Source of the DNA: Patiria miniata
Taxonomy: Eukaryota > Echinodermata > Asteroidea > Valvatida > Asterinidae
DNA: 64,000 nt
Assembly: GCF_015706575.1 (NCBI RefSeq)
Contig: NW_024037056.1
Location: 5,593,176-5,657,175, forward strand
Direction of reading: 5' to 3'
The position numbers and the translations under genes are program-made. The notes under the pieces are model-generated. The model made no database searches. It was given only the letters and a program-made list of their open reading frames with translations, and had not been told where the DNA came from. The stretch's first letter is position 1, and each line of letters begins with the position of its first letter. Below, one piece after another: positions 35,301-48,200 of this stretch.

Positions 35301-38300
35301 GAAGTCTTGCATAAAAGTCTTGCATGTAATCGATCAGAACGATCCCTGCCAGAGCTAAAAAATGCGACACCGAGAAATGCGACGCCGATGGCACATATGG
35401 AACACCATACTTTTGGTAAATTTTTTGGGACAGACAGACCGACCGACCGACCAACCGACCACCAAGTGACACGTAAAAGCTCCTACCGAAGCTTAAAAAA
35501 ATGTCAGTATTAATGTTGCACATTTTTATGCAGTTTACGGATGATCAACACTTCTCACCGGTTAAAATCTCCCAAGTTGTCCACATCCACATAGTCGGAA
35601 GTTTCCAGAGAAACATTGGATATCCTCTCATCTTTTTCCCTCTGTGAGGCACAAAACCAAAAGTGATGAATATTCAAATTTATCAAAACAGGAAAAGACA
35701 ATTTGTGTTCTTCTAAACAAAAATGTGGCAAATTGGTGAAAAACATTCTCCCATATTTCCATGTTGCACAAATTGTGTTCTGAGTATTTCACCAGCCCAG
35801 TTTAAGGTTATTTTGTTAAATAGAGTTATTTTCAATCTTTTTTCACCAGACAGACAGCCAAGTGATTAAAATTTGAAGTCGAAGACTGGATTGATACATA
35901 ACCATCTTGTTATGTGGCCGAAATGTTGAAAAACCATTTATAAGTACTGACTTGGTGCCTAGGTTGATTGTTCAATGTACCAGTCTACAGTATCACTTAA
36001 AGATTTTGATAGTAAAAGGGAGTCCCTATGTCTCAAAGGACATAGTGCCAAACAAAAAAAATACTTCTGCTTCATATTACATGGCATTTGAAAATAGGGT
36101 AGGTAGGTAGGGACAATTGTTTTTTTGGCAATTTTTTTGTGTACGATCAAAAGAGGTAATCTAGGTTAAAAGGTAGTAATTGACGTTTTGCAGCTTTTTT
36201 CCTCATTTTTCCCATCAAAACAATTAGGGTAGGGGCTGTTAAAATAGGGTAGGTTGGGAAACCGGAAGCAGAACTATTATTTTTCTTTGGCCTAATTAAC
36301 CGTAACCTCCTCGGCCCTTTTGGCTAGGAACCATCCTCAATCCTGCAAAATCCTCCAACTGCCACCATGTCAAATTTGGATTCAGTCTCATTCCTCAAAA
36401 ATCATCCGTTATTTCTTGAATTTGTTCAGTGGAGGGGTGACTGACCAATCCTTTAAAATCCTCTTACAATTACTATTAATGGGTTGAGGCAGGGCCAATG
36501 ACATTCAGAAGCAGTGTGGATGATATTGAGCATAATCATAATGCAGGGCTCAATTTAGTCCGAAAATTTGGGACTCGCAAAACTGTGTAACATGCAATAC
36601 AAGAAAATAGACTGGCACCTGAAACAACCAGTCCAACACTGCTTCAGTACTGCATCAATCAACTGTGCCAAATGAAACATGTGGCATGAACCGGAAACTA
36701 GTCTCTATTTACTACACATTTCTCCATAGTCAGCCACCAGACTAAATGACACTGAATGATGAGGTCAGTCTTTTGAAATAGTTGAACCATGCTTGGACAT
36801 GTACCAGTCTGATCTTTAGCCTCATTTTGAAATCACTTGGCTTCCCTCTCGTGCAAATATTGACGAAATGTCTCCTTTAAAAATTGAATTGAGTCTGCAA
36901 ACTCGGTTGGTGAAATACTGAGGACCTTTTCTTTGCCCAGTGGAATTTTTGGAGAAATTTGCTGGCAAAAGAGTGAGTAAAGTTGGCCTGATTTAGTTTT
37001 GCACGTTTCAGAGCACTCCAGGTCCCAGTCTGGACTCAATGTAAACAATGCAGGGTACACAATGTATCCTCCGCATAACCAACCAACACTTTCTTTTTGC
37101 CATTCAGACTCAATCCTCCAAAATCCTCCACACAAAAAAGGCCAGTAGGATTTTGCAGGATTGTGGGGGGTTAGGGTTAAAGACCCAGATTTCTCAATAT
37201 ACCAGAATGTGAACCAGCAGGGTATCGTCCATTCTGACCACCTTCAGCAGGTAGTAGTCTGTCCCCTCGGCAGGTTGATATCTCAGGTTGTAGGCCTCAC
37301 CGGTTCCCCCATTCCACTCACTTGGAAGCAGCTCAGTCTTTTGGCCGGTTGCCTGGGAAATTTACAAACACGTGAACACAACTACATGTACTCTTATTTC
37401 CGATGTTTTGCTTCAACCATAAATTGATCAAAAGTTTACAATATAAATTTTGCAAACATTGAACTGCATTATAGCACTTCAATGATGACAATAGAATAAT
37501 TTCTATTTTAATTTTATATTCCTGCAATTGGCACTTCGTTGTTGATGAATTGCCATCACTATTGGCCTACTAGTTTAAGTAAAATTCTGGTAATCGTGTA
37601 GTTAAGGAACCCATTCCATATAAGACAACAAAAAAAGCCACTTTATGTTTTGTTTATTTTGGGACTATTTTTTTAACTAAACATTTGGCGGTAATACAAG
37701 CAGGATAAGTCACTTTATGTGTATGGAATCATCTAAGTTTTAAGCACTGAAGATAACATGTTGAATATCATGTAACTTTATTTTGTGAAAAGAGGCCCTG
37801 GTTTTGAATTGATTTATGAACGGAACTTGTAAAAAACAGTGGCGATCGTGAAGTGTAGGGCCCCTGTTTTGTTTTGATCAAATTAGAGTCAAAAATGCTT
37901 TTTATTGCTCAAAAATCACCTTTACAATCAAAAGCAGACTTTTCTCAATTCTGATGTGACACTCGTTTTGCAATTTTGAACAGATTCTTAGCGTAGAAAT
38001 CACGATTTTCCTGCGCGGTTTGCGCATTGTGATTCAGCACACCGTGCGTGCTCACGGTACATCGCGCGGTGATCGCCATCTTTATTTTCGGGTCACGTGT
38101 TGTCGCCGCGCTGTCATCGTCATTTTACCCACAAATTTCCGTCAAAAAATCAAAACCATGCCCTCGCTCTATCTATGACTCAATGACATTGACATACCTG
38201 TTTATTGAGAATGTCGCCAACAAGTTTGGTAGATCCAATAATTTTGAAGTGGATTTTGTTCCCTTACAGGAACCGGGCCCTACACTACACGATCACCAAA

Positions 38301-38717
38301 ACAGTTGTCCTACACGATTACCAAAATTATATTTTTAAAAAATTAAATGTTGTCCCAAAAATGGTCCATGCTTGCAAGTAAAATAGTCATTGAAACTATA
38401 TCACTAAACTTGACCTTTTCTCAAGATAAAGTCCATGTAAAAAAATCGCCCCTTGACGTATTTTTTTTCCATTGGGGCGAGTTAGTGTAAAAATAAATAC
38501 ATATCGTCATTCACGGTCATCATGCAAAAATCTGTTTTAATATAGGTTTTTGTTATTTCCAGAATCTCTAACAGCTCACCATATCTCCCGCACCGACACA
38601 CTTGAATCCATTCTGCACCATATTCCAGTGCAAACAACAAATGAGGGCATCATACTGCGATCTAATTTGATTTTGTACGCTGGCGTAGAGAAGTTCCAGA
38701 CCAGTGGAGGCCGCCAT
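32308..38717 (-). CDS. PSMF1: proteasome inhibitor PI31 subunit (PSMF1), complete
   Basis: Six coding exons on the minus strand: 38717-38580, 37352-37203, 35641-35559, 34464-34255, 33798-33631 and 32452-32308. They join in frame to 297 aa (human 271). The N-terminal FP domain starts MAASTGLELLYASVQNQIRS and includes DALICCLHWNMVQNGF and QKTELLPSEWN. The human block ending YIDAEHLGDFHR aligns without gaps as YVDVDNLGDFNR. The C-terminal half is Pro/Gly/Arg-rich with DPLRIP, NPFVVGEGDLDPF, GAVPPGARFDPIGP and the end GFDDMYM, like human GYDDMYL. PI31 binds the 20S proteasome and, with Fbxo7 and dynein light chain, affects proteasome transport. The extra length is mainly a Ser/Gln/Arg-rich linker in exon 4. 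The ATG sits in a YY1-like AACATGGCGGCC. Intron 5 holds an AGCC tandem array, and a MITE lies 22 bases from the exon 2 donor. Confidence 0.96.
32508..33086. repeat. AGCC-based minisatellite in PSMF1 intron 5
   Basis: About 580 bp of CCAGCCAGCC with interspersed AACCAGC, CCTGCC and GGGGAGCCAGC variants. Higher-order units of roughly 150-300 bp (GGGAGCCAGCCAGCCA, then CTGTCTGCAAACCAGCC, then CACAGAGT) occur about three times. Both strands are open over long stretches only because the repeat lacks stop codons. Not coding. Confidence 0.9.
33203..33245. repeat. (CTGT)n microsatellite
   Basis: Ten or so CTGT units with a few interruptions, just after the AGCC array. Confidence 0.85.
33969..34032. 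repeat. long near-perfect inverted repeat in PSMF1 intron 4
   Basis: Arms 33969-33999 and 34002-34032 (31 bp, one mismatch, AA loop), centred on ATTAGTTAGTATTTTTCA. A second, looser hairpin follows at once. Confidence 0.85.
34033..34109. repeat. second inverted repeat, adjacent
   Basis: AAGTTGTAGCT and GACATTTTCTTG on the left pair with CAAGAAAATGTC and AGCTACAACTT on the right, around an AT-rich loop. Together with the preceding hairpin it may be a small foldback element. Confidence 0.7.
36045..36295. mobile_element. MITE family B, copy 3
   Basis: Inverted ends with ATACTTCTGCTTC and GGAAGCAGAACTATTATT, and the AGGGTAGGTAGGTAGGGA and TTAGGGTAGGGGCTGTTA landmarks. Its right edge abuts MITE C copy 2. 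In PSMF1 intron 2. Confidence 0.7.
36296..37180. mobile_element. piggyBac-like MITE (family C), copy 2
   Basis: TTAA-CCGTAACCTCC at the left and GGTTAGGG-TTAA at the right (37177-37180). At 885 bp it is the longest copy, with an interior (36540-37070) not shared with the others. A 100-codon minus frame here has no family similarity and is not counted as a gene. The right end is 22 bases from the donor of PSMF1 exon 2. Confidence 0.65.
37815..38010. repeat. dispersed element F, shorter copy without the E insertion
   Basis: Matches both halves of the 28137-28675 element as one continuous piece, which dates the E insertion there. Next to it, 38015-38110 is CpG-rich with a CACGTG (38093-38098), possibly regulatory for PSMF1. 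Confidence 0.5.
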
Positions 38718-39259
38718 GTTTCTTGTTGTTGTTCGAGTAAGGTCACAGGTCGCACGCTTCAGGCCCTTCTATAATGTTATGGAGGGAAGATACAAGAATT
38801 TTTTTTATATTATCCGGTATTTTTAACTGATAATATCTCATTTAAATTTGTCATAAAGGTATTTTATAAGTAATCATTTTGGAATTTATAAGTAGAATAT
38901 CAATGGGAAATGTCCAGTTTTGGAACAAACGGCATTCACACACCCCTCTGTTAGATATGGTTTCGTCTGTAGTAAACTTAGAAATGAGGTCAAAGGTCCA
39001 ATGACAAGAACGTTGAATCGATCAATCAACCAATCAACTCTAAACATTTCCAACAAACGTGCAGTTCAGTTTAGCTTAGCTCGCGATGCGTGGTCAGGGA
39101 TCAGTGAAATTAGTCTAAAATACACTTCGAAAACCTGTTCAAAATTGCCGATCGTGAATATTGTTGGGAGTTTTTAAAACCACATTTACGTGAAACGAGA
39201 AATTCTGCTTCGTCCTATCTAACTGTGCAACTTAATCTTCAAAACCTTTTGGATGTAAA
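38718..39259. promoter_or_regulatory. shared upstream region of PSMF1 (-) and the aquaporin (+)
   Basis: The two start codons face away from each other 542 bases apart, so both promoters must lie here if no upstream exons exist. The PSMF1 side has a YY1-like motif over the ATG. No TATA box at a convincing position was seen. Bidirectional use is inferred from geometry. Confidence 0.5.
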
Positions 39260-42200
39260 ATGGCTCCGACTTCGTACGATCTGCAGCGGACCCACAACAA
39301 GTCGGGTCGAAACTCCGGGGCGACGGGGAGCTCACGGAAGAAAAGTACGCGGGAGCGGGGCTGGGGGCTGGGCCTGAACTGCTCGGCGGAGTTTTGCCGG
39401 GGTGTGGTGGCCGAGTGCCTCGGTACTTTCTTCTTCATGATCGTGGCTTGTGTGGCGGATCTGCAGTGGGATTCTTCTGTCAGGGTGGATGTTTTGAGGC
39501 TGAGTTTTACACTAGGATTAGCTGGTAGGTTCTTTGGTTTGGCGGTTTGGCGTGAATTATATTGTTCAAAAAGAAAATCACATTTTTTTATTTAGCTTAA
39601 CTTAAGACAAATTTAAGAATTTTTTTTAAACGTTTCTTAAATTTGTCAAGCTAAACAAATATACATGTAATTCACTTTTAATGTTTAACCAATTTAAATA
39701 AACTGTTCATCAATCTTATAATGATAAACACAAGACGACATATTAAAGTAGTTTTCTAATAATATTTTTTAGGTTTTTTTTATGCTGAATCAGTGAATGT
39801 AAAATGTGTTGAAATATTTCAAGAAGGTATATATGTATACTTTTAAATTTAATGTAAAATTGGCGAGAAAATGTGATGATTGTGATATGTTAAAAACAAA
39901 TTTGGCTGAAAATGATTTTAAAAAAATTTGTTAAAGAAACTGACTGAGTTTGAGATCACATATTCCCAGAATTTTCAATATTTCTACAAATTAGCATTTC
40001 CTTTCAAAACATAAAAATATCTTCAGTTGTACATTTGTAAATAAACTTATTTTTGCGGGATCTGATTTACTCTATTCCATTTAAGTTTAAAGAAAACCAT
40101 TTTTTTTTAAAATAAGCTTGCAAACTGCAAAATGTTCCCGCCATTCATTTACCTTTAACACTCTACACATTTCCCCGAGTCTGAAATTCACAATGACCTT
40201 TTTTAATGCTTTTTCACATTTCAAAAGTGAAACTGCACATGTCGAAAATACCAATGTTTCTATAGCATGCTTGACTTCCTCCCTAGTACATGTACAATGA
40301 GAAATGTAAAGCTCATTTGTATTCAAATGACGAAACCATTTTAAATCTCCAGCCAAAAGATTCAGCTGATAAAAAAACTTTTGAATGAAGAAAAAAAGAG
40401 CTTTATATTCATATTCAATATTACATTCATAAGGCCCGTTACCCCGTGGCCAGCGTTTTATTCTTCACTATAAAGCTGCCCTTCCATCAACATTCTTTCA
40501 CTCTGTGGATTGAACTCGAAAGTCGCCAGCTTGAGTTTTCCATTGAGCTAAAATCCAATTTAGCCTCAAGCTAAACTGCTGGACTTTTTTTTTCATGAAA
40601 ATAGGAGGCATTCCTGTTGATATGGTAATGAGAGATTTAGATTGGAGAATGGGATTAGGGAGCACTGTGAGAAGGCATAGGGTGGCTTGAAAGTGAAATG
40701 TGCTGAAGTGGTAAAAAGATTAACGTCTAAACAGCTTGTAAGGTTCCTGTTGTCAATGCTTTATTCTTAATACCCACCTGCCCGGTAGCCAATTATTTTT
40801 TTTCTAAATTTCCATACCTATTTTCACAAAATGAGGCCCGGGGTATTTTACTATGTAAGTTGAAAGTTTGAATTAAAATTATAATGTTCTCTTCAAATTT
40901 TTTGCACTTCAATACAGGCAGCGAGTGAAACCAAGTTATTTAAAATTTTAAGAATCAAAAACAGGCACGTGCCAAACTTTAAAAAAAAAAGATTTACATT
41001 TGATTTGGAATTTAGAGAGAGATTGGATGGATATTGATGCTTAGTACCCCTTTTTTAAGCTGATAAAGTACAGGACTGGCTAATTCATGTGCAAGCATAA
41101 TTTCTTGAATTGCATGTTTTTACCATCTGTATTGTTGAGAATTTTACTTAAAGTTTAAGTTTAAAAGTTCTGGATTTTTACACTATGTCAGTGAGTGATT
41201 TTGTTGAAACTTTTGCCAAATTGCCAAGCATTTTTTTTATAGCAAAGAAACATATTTTCTACGTTATCACTACAATTTTGTAAAGCAAATAGTTAAAATT
41301 GCCTTGCACTTTGAGGTGCTTACCAGGGAAAATTGCTCACGAAATTAGGATGTCAGTACCGTAACATTTGCAAACATTTGCAAACATCACAAAACGAAAT
41401 GATCAAATTATCATAAAATACTTACTGGATTGTTAGGGAATGACATTCTAAAGCATCCTGTAAAATTGTGGCTCCTGGTGTGCTGACATTTTCAAGAAAA
41501 GTGGTATTTTTCCAACACTGGTTGGCCGACCAGCCTTGGAGAAAACTGTTGTTTTTTTTTCTCAAAAATTGCTCCTAATTTTTCCTTATCAGTTTCCGCA
41601 TTTTCTTTGCAATTGATTATACACCTGTGAAGGGGTACAAGCCTTCTAGACTGATTCCCTGACCCTGACCTTACAATTCCCCAAAGTCTATGCTCCAGAT
41701 TCATCTTAAGTGGGTCAGGGAACCAGACTACAAGAACATGATTGGTTTTCTTGGTTTTTCCAGCATCTACATGTACAAGCCCAAAACGTAAATCAAGTCA
41801 TTTTAACAAAATTTGCTATAACATACTGATCCTCCAAATTCATTTATTTCGGAAAATTACAGCAAAAGCAAATGTTGTACATTCCCTTTAACACATTTTA
41901 TTGGTGTTTTTGTCTGTTCCCAGTTGTGACCCTTGTTCACTGTTTTGAGCACATCAGTGGAGCACATCTAAACCCCGCCGTCACAGCATCGCTCATGATC
42001 ATCCGACAAACAGGAATCGTTAAAGGACTGTTCTTCATCGCGGCTCAATTCCTGGGCGCCTCCGTCGCAGTTTTGCTCCTCAAGGGGTAGGAATTCTTGT
42101 GGTTTTAAAATTTGGGTTTTTCTCTTTGATTCTTTGTGTTTTTATAGCCTTTCAGTGACAGATGTTTTCAAAACAAGTTAATCTTAAATTGCTGTCAAGA

Positions 42201-45200
42201 GATACAAATTCAATTGGAGTTGATTTAATGCACGAAGCCTTCACTCAAATTAAATCTGATTTTTTTTCCCCTTTTTTTAGGCCCTTATTTTAATCCTATA
42301 GAGCTCAAATTTAAAAAAAAAAATTTTGTACATATATACGTATCATTAGTGATTTGTACAAAATGAATAAGTATAGGCTTTGAAGAAGGAAATAATACAA
42401 TGAAGAGATTTAATGGATTTATAGAGCTGAATAGCAAATGAATTATTCTCAATACACTACAATAAAGTGAACTTTGGTGATAACATTATGTGATATATTA
42501 ACCCTCAAATGCAAATTACACATCCTGAGCCAAGTTGTCCTTGCAGTCAAAATCAATCAAGTGACTGTTTTCAACAGTTAAGAGCTCCCAGCCTACAGAA
42601 AGCAGGATTGACTGGCTGTGACTGTTTATGTAACTTGATTAAGCTATGCTTTGACTGTAGGTGATTGATAAGCCAGCTGTGCTTACCACTTGCCTGTTTT
42701 TGTGTGTTGACTGAATTTGACTAGTCAAAGTGCTTGCTTGAAATATGATCGGACTGTTGGTGACTAGCCTGTGCAAAAGGCATGGCAGGGGAAGAGGATC
42801 CATTTTCTGACTGTCTGTGACTGTTCAAACAGCAGGAGGTTAATCCCTAGAAATAGTGGATCAACTTCTGAAAGAAACATGCACTGCATTTTCAGTGAAA
42901 GAAACAACATTGAGTATCCTCCAGAAACAACATTTCCTCAAAAAAACATGAAATTATCAAATACAGCAAACCTCATTCTTGTTGTCCATAGAATCCGACA
43001 TACAAAGCTTCAAATCTCTCTTACACAAAAAATGGCATTTTGTGATTCATATTCTAAAATCCGAGGAGCTTATATTATACAGGGTGAGTCCAAAACAAAC
43101 AAAAAACCAAAATGTCGGGACTATTTTTTACTGAAGTTCTGCATGTAGCACTCTAAAAATCTAGGATATGAAAGCCCAATTCATAAGTTTTCTTTTAGTA
43201 CAAGAATCATTCAAATCACTTATGTACTTTTCAAGTTACAGAATTTTAAACACAACCACCGTTTAAAAATTCTGTCCACGGATCACAGAAAAGGTGTGCG
43301 TTCTTTCAGCAAAACAAAAACAATTCACCCACATCCCTATGTGATTTGTTTTCGTTTTGCTGAAAGAACACTTGCCTTTTTGTGATCCGTGGACAGAACT
43401 TTAAAAACGGTGGTCGCGTTTAAAATTCAGTAACTTGAAAAGTACATGAGTGATTTGAATGTTGCTTGTACTTAAAGAAAGCTTATGAATTGGGCTTTCA
43501 TGTCCTAGATTTTGAAAGTGTTACATGCAGAACTTCAATAAAACAATAGTCCGAACATTTGGATTGTTTTTTTTCACTCGCCCTGTAAAGCCGAAGATGT
43601 CTTGATTGTTACAAGACCTTGAAGCCAAGAAGAAGAAAAAATTGGAGAAAAAAAAACTGTACAAAGCATCCACAGGCTACTTGTGTAGAAGTGACCCTAT
43701 CAGGTCAGATACAGCAAGCGGAGGTCTGATAAAGGAGGAACAGGCAATATTGTCCTGAGCCCCCTTGCTGTGATTCGAAGCAGATGGTGTCGATATAAAG
43801 AACCTATCAAACTGTGTGATAGCCATGGGAACAGACTGGCTTGGCCAATTTATGAGGACAATAATTGTGTTCTTGTCATTAACTGGTGCGGGGTGTTTAT
43901 AAAGACTCACAGCTGTTGCCAAACCAGAAATCACCATAAAGCTGAAATCGGGATGTTGGGCAATGTGTGTATTTCATTCATAATAAATTTGTGCCTGATA
44001 ATAATTTGATACATTGTAAGCTTCAAATTTTAAGACTTACGCACAGCACTACCGTGCTCTTGCCAGTTTTTCATTAGGCGGTTAATTTCCGTTTTTACAA
44101 AGTGACATTTAAACCAAAAACCTACATGTACATGTATGTAAAACCAGGGAGATTTTTTTTAACTGCAAGGTAACATACATCATACATGGAGTCAGGTTGG
44201 CCAAGTGCTTTGTGGTTACGTTCCTCGCCTTCCACTGCTATGGCCCGGGTTCGATTCCTGCCCGTTCCACATGTGGATTGGGTTTTCAGTCCCTACCTGA
44301 TCCCGTAGGTTATTTTTTACCCAGAAACACTCATCTGCGGGTTTTCCTCCAACCTCTAAAACTGTAATTTCTTCTCATTGTCTTCTCTCTACGGGTTTCT
44401 TCAGGCTTGCGAGCTGCAGTGCCTAGGGCGCTTTTGAGGAATCCTTGGTTTCATTACCAGAAAGAAATAAAAAAAATTCATCCCTAGACCTTATTGCGAG
44501 GTCACTTTAATACAAGTTTCACCTTCACGTTTGGTTACAGTCATATTATCTTCGCTCAACTGAACACTTTCCAACTCCAAGTTTGGGTATTTTCCTACAT
44601 GGTTCCCTGTCGGGGCTGTTATGATAAAACCAGATATTTGGCAATGGTCCATGTTTTCATTCGCTTGTATCCTGGAACTAAAAAGTCAAAAGCAACAAAG
44701 TATGTTTGTAAAATCATAGTCTCTTTAAAGAATGATTCCTGACCTTGACCGTTTCCCTTTTTTGCTTTCTGTGTTTCGTTCAAAAAAATTTGAATAATGG
44801 GGTTACCACATTGTGTGTACAACTACAAGGGAGGAAGTTTGGAGAAAAAATAACTTGAAGAAGAGAAGTTTGTCTTTAAAGTTCCCATTGTTTGTACATT
44901 GTGTCTGAAATCGTATTGATAAAATTACTACGGTATTTCCAGGGAAAAATACATTTCTCCAAACTGAACACAATAGTTCCCCACAATATTGCCATAACTT
45001 TGAACTTGACCAAACCTGTTAGTGTTAACATTTACATGTAAGAAAGCTGAGAATTATTCCCAATTTCTAGCACTAGAGTGACAAAACAGAAAAACAGAAA
45101 AGTAGTGCAGACAATTAGATAGATCTGCATACTGAATTTATCAAAAGAAAAACCATGTGCACGACTGTGTGCAAGGGAGGAAGTTTAGAGACAATAAAGT

Positions 45201-48200
45201 TGAAGAAATTGTCTTTACAATTCCCTTGCAAGATTGTGTACAACTTTTTAGTCTTCACAATTCCTTTGCAAGACTAAAATGTGCTCCCTTTCAGTAGGTT
45301 TATTGAAATCACTATCTTTGCCTTAAAGGAACAGTCCATCAGTTGTAATTTGTGATTTTTGTTCCTTTGAAGCAACAATCGTGCTCAAAATCTAAAGAAG
45401 GGTGCTGAACAACTAACCTGATGAAGTTTCAGCTCAGCTTCAGCTGTATATTTCGAGAAAAACAACATTTTAGGATCTCGATTTCAAATCAAAAGTTGCT
45501 GAATCATGTTTTGAATTGGGCCTGAATTCAGCATCCGAGATACGTTCTCACTTAGCCAATTGCAGATACGCGATGTCGCGCACTGATCCGACGAATTATA
45601 GCAACCGCGTGTGCGTCGTGTCAAAGCTTGTGCGCACTTCGCCGAATAAAAAAACGAACTACTAACGGAAATTTCCAACGGTGCGTCTTTAGATGCACTG
45701 TTAGAAAGGCCTTCTGTCATTGATTTCTTCAACATGACAGCTTGCCAGAAAGAATAATTTCACAGGGAGTTTAGTTCCCTTACTATCTTTCAACCAAGTA
45801 TGTTTTTCAACAATAATTACGTCAGTTACTTTTTGGATAGCTGCAAATGATGGACTGTAGCTTTAACTCCTAGGGTAAACCAATTTATGGTAAGTTCAAA
45901 TTCCTTACGCAGTGCAAACATGATCTTATCTGACATGTTTTCTTTCATGCGATGACCTTAAAATGAGGACGCATCATTTACATACAGGTGGGACATGGAG
46001 CTGGGAAAAGCAATATTTGTACGAGTGAAATAGCGTCACGTTTTTGCTTGCGAAAATACTGTCATGTAGTCTGCACATCCTATTCTATAACATAACCAAG
46101 GCCATCCGTAGGCAAATATACTGGTACATGTTGAGTGGGGTGGACAAAAGTTTCCGAAATTGAAGGTTGCACTTATTTCTCAATTTTGCTAGAATGGCTC
46201 TAGTATAGGCATGCAACTTTTATTCGGATTAGCTGATTTCCTCGTTTTTCACTTCACACTTACATGTATGCCATTAACAATTTTAAAAAATAAAATTACC
46301 TAAAGGTACAATAATTAATTCCCACTAAACGACAACTTCACACTTATGCCATTAAAAATTAAACAAATTGAAAAAAAAAATTACCTAAAGGTAATTTCCC
46401 ACTAAACGACAACCAGCAAAATTAATTATTTCAATAATTTATAGTTCTGTCTTTCCTTGCAGTAAAGTTTTCTTATAATTGCTCGGTAAACTGCAATTGC
46501 AAAAGGCCTGATTGGGCTATTTATACAACAAACACATTTTAGATACGATACATTGTTCAAGTACATTTACAAGGTGATCATGAGCAAGGAACCCAATTGG
46601 CCAAATGAACAATTTTGACGCAATTCTATTCATAAACCAGTTGTTGAACTTCGTCAAGCCGCACCATTGTTGCTGTGCTTTAAAAACTTGGCATGTCCCG
46701 CATGCCCACTTGCGTAAACTTCACAAGCCTACACCCGACAATAACAAAAGCCCCATAGAAAATGCACGCGACCTGCACATGACGCTTACAATTGCTTTAC
46801 ATCAATAACACTGCCCGACCACGAGCTGCATGTACATGTATGGTTACTTTGCAAAGTCTTGCTGGGTGAAGATTTGTCCAGTTGCTGGTCTAGTCCTTGG
46901 GTCGGGACCCCCTACATGTAGGTTTGTTATTTTTGTGGAAGCGTCTGAAAGGGCAGTTGGGGTGAAAGGTCGTGTAAGTTGTTTTTATTTTCCACTGGGC
47001 ACTGGTAGTGGAACAAACTGTAAAAAAAAACTGAATATTGGTACAATAACTTTGTGGAATAGTTTTGTTTATTTATTTAGTTCTCCAAAAAGAAATTTAT
47101 ACCGATTCTATACTTAAAGGTAGAGTAAATCATTTGTAATTTGGGCATTTATTTTCATTGGAAGCAACAAAAGTGCTCAAAATCTAAAGAACTAACCTGA
47201 TGAAGTTTATAGCTCAGTGAATACTGTTTATTTTTGAGGAAAAATATATACTATGAGTATGATCTCGATTTCAATTCAGAAGTTATCGCGTCATGTTTTG
47301 AATTGCGCCCGAAATCAGCGTATGGGACATGTTCTCATCATTGAGCTATGAAAAAGATGTCACGCTCTGAACCGACGTACATGTATTATAGCAATCGCGC
47401 GCGGGCGTGCATCGTGTCAACACTTGCGACTATGCGTGCACCCATTCACGGCTTCGCTGATTTAAAAATGAACTCAGTGCTAACGGAAATTTCCAAAAAT
47501 TCTTCTTTAGAATTTAGATGCATCTTTAAAATGACCTTTTTTATTGTTTTCTTCAAAATGACAGCACGCAAGAAAGAATAATTTCACAGGGAGTTTAGTG
47601 CCATTACTATCTTTAAACCTAGTATGCTTTTCAACGATAAAGTTGTCAGCCACTTTTTAGATATAAAATAGATATGCAAATATACTCTACATTTAACTTA
47701 AGGCCAAAAAAAAAATACTTCTGCTTCCGGTTTCCCTACCTATCCTATTCTGACAGCCCCTACCCCAATTTTTTTATGGGAAAAATGAGAAAAACACCCA
47801 AAACCATCAATTTCTACCTTTTACCCTTGACTACACGCAGACGCCTCCATATGTGTATGATCGTACACCCAAAGAAAATGGCAAAATAAAAATTCCCTAC
47901 CTACCTACCCTATTTTCAAATGCCATGTACTCGGAAGCAGAACTATTATTGTCCTAAGTTAAGACAAAAGTACATGTATTCTTCTGTGTTCATGTATACT
48001 AAACTGGATTTGTACATGCAGTGCCATTTGTTTCTTGTAGCTAAAAATGCGTTACGCTGTACACTTATTGAGCAACGTATTCCTGGCGCGTTTTAAATTC
48101 CACTGTTATTTTTACAAGTAACAAGATTGATGGGCAGGTCACATCATAGAGTCAGGCACCGAGCAGTGCTATGCGCGCCACACATGCTCCACTGTTTGCT

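Noticed and set aside
36833-37135. 100-codon minus frame inside PSMF1 intron 2
   Set aside because: It lies in MITE C2, and the PSMF1 reading frame joins exons 2 and 3 without it, with gap-free alignment to human PI31.
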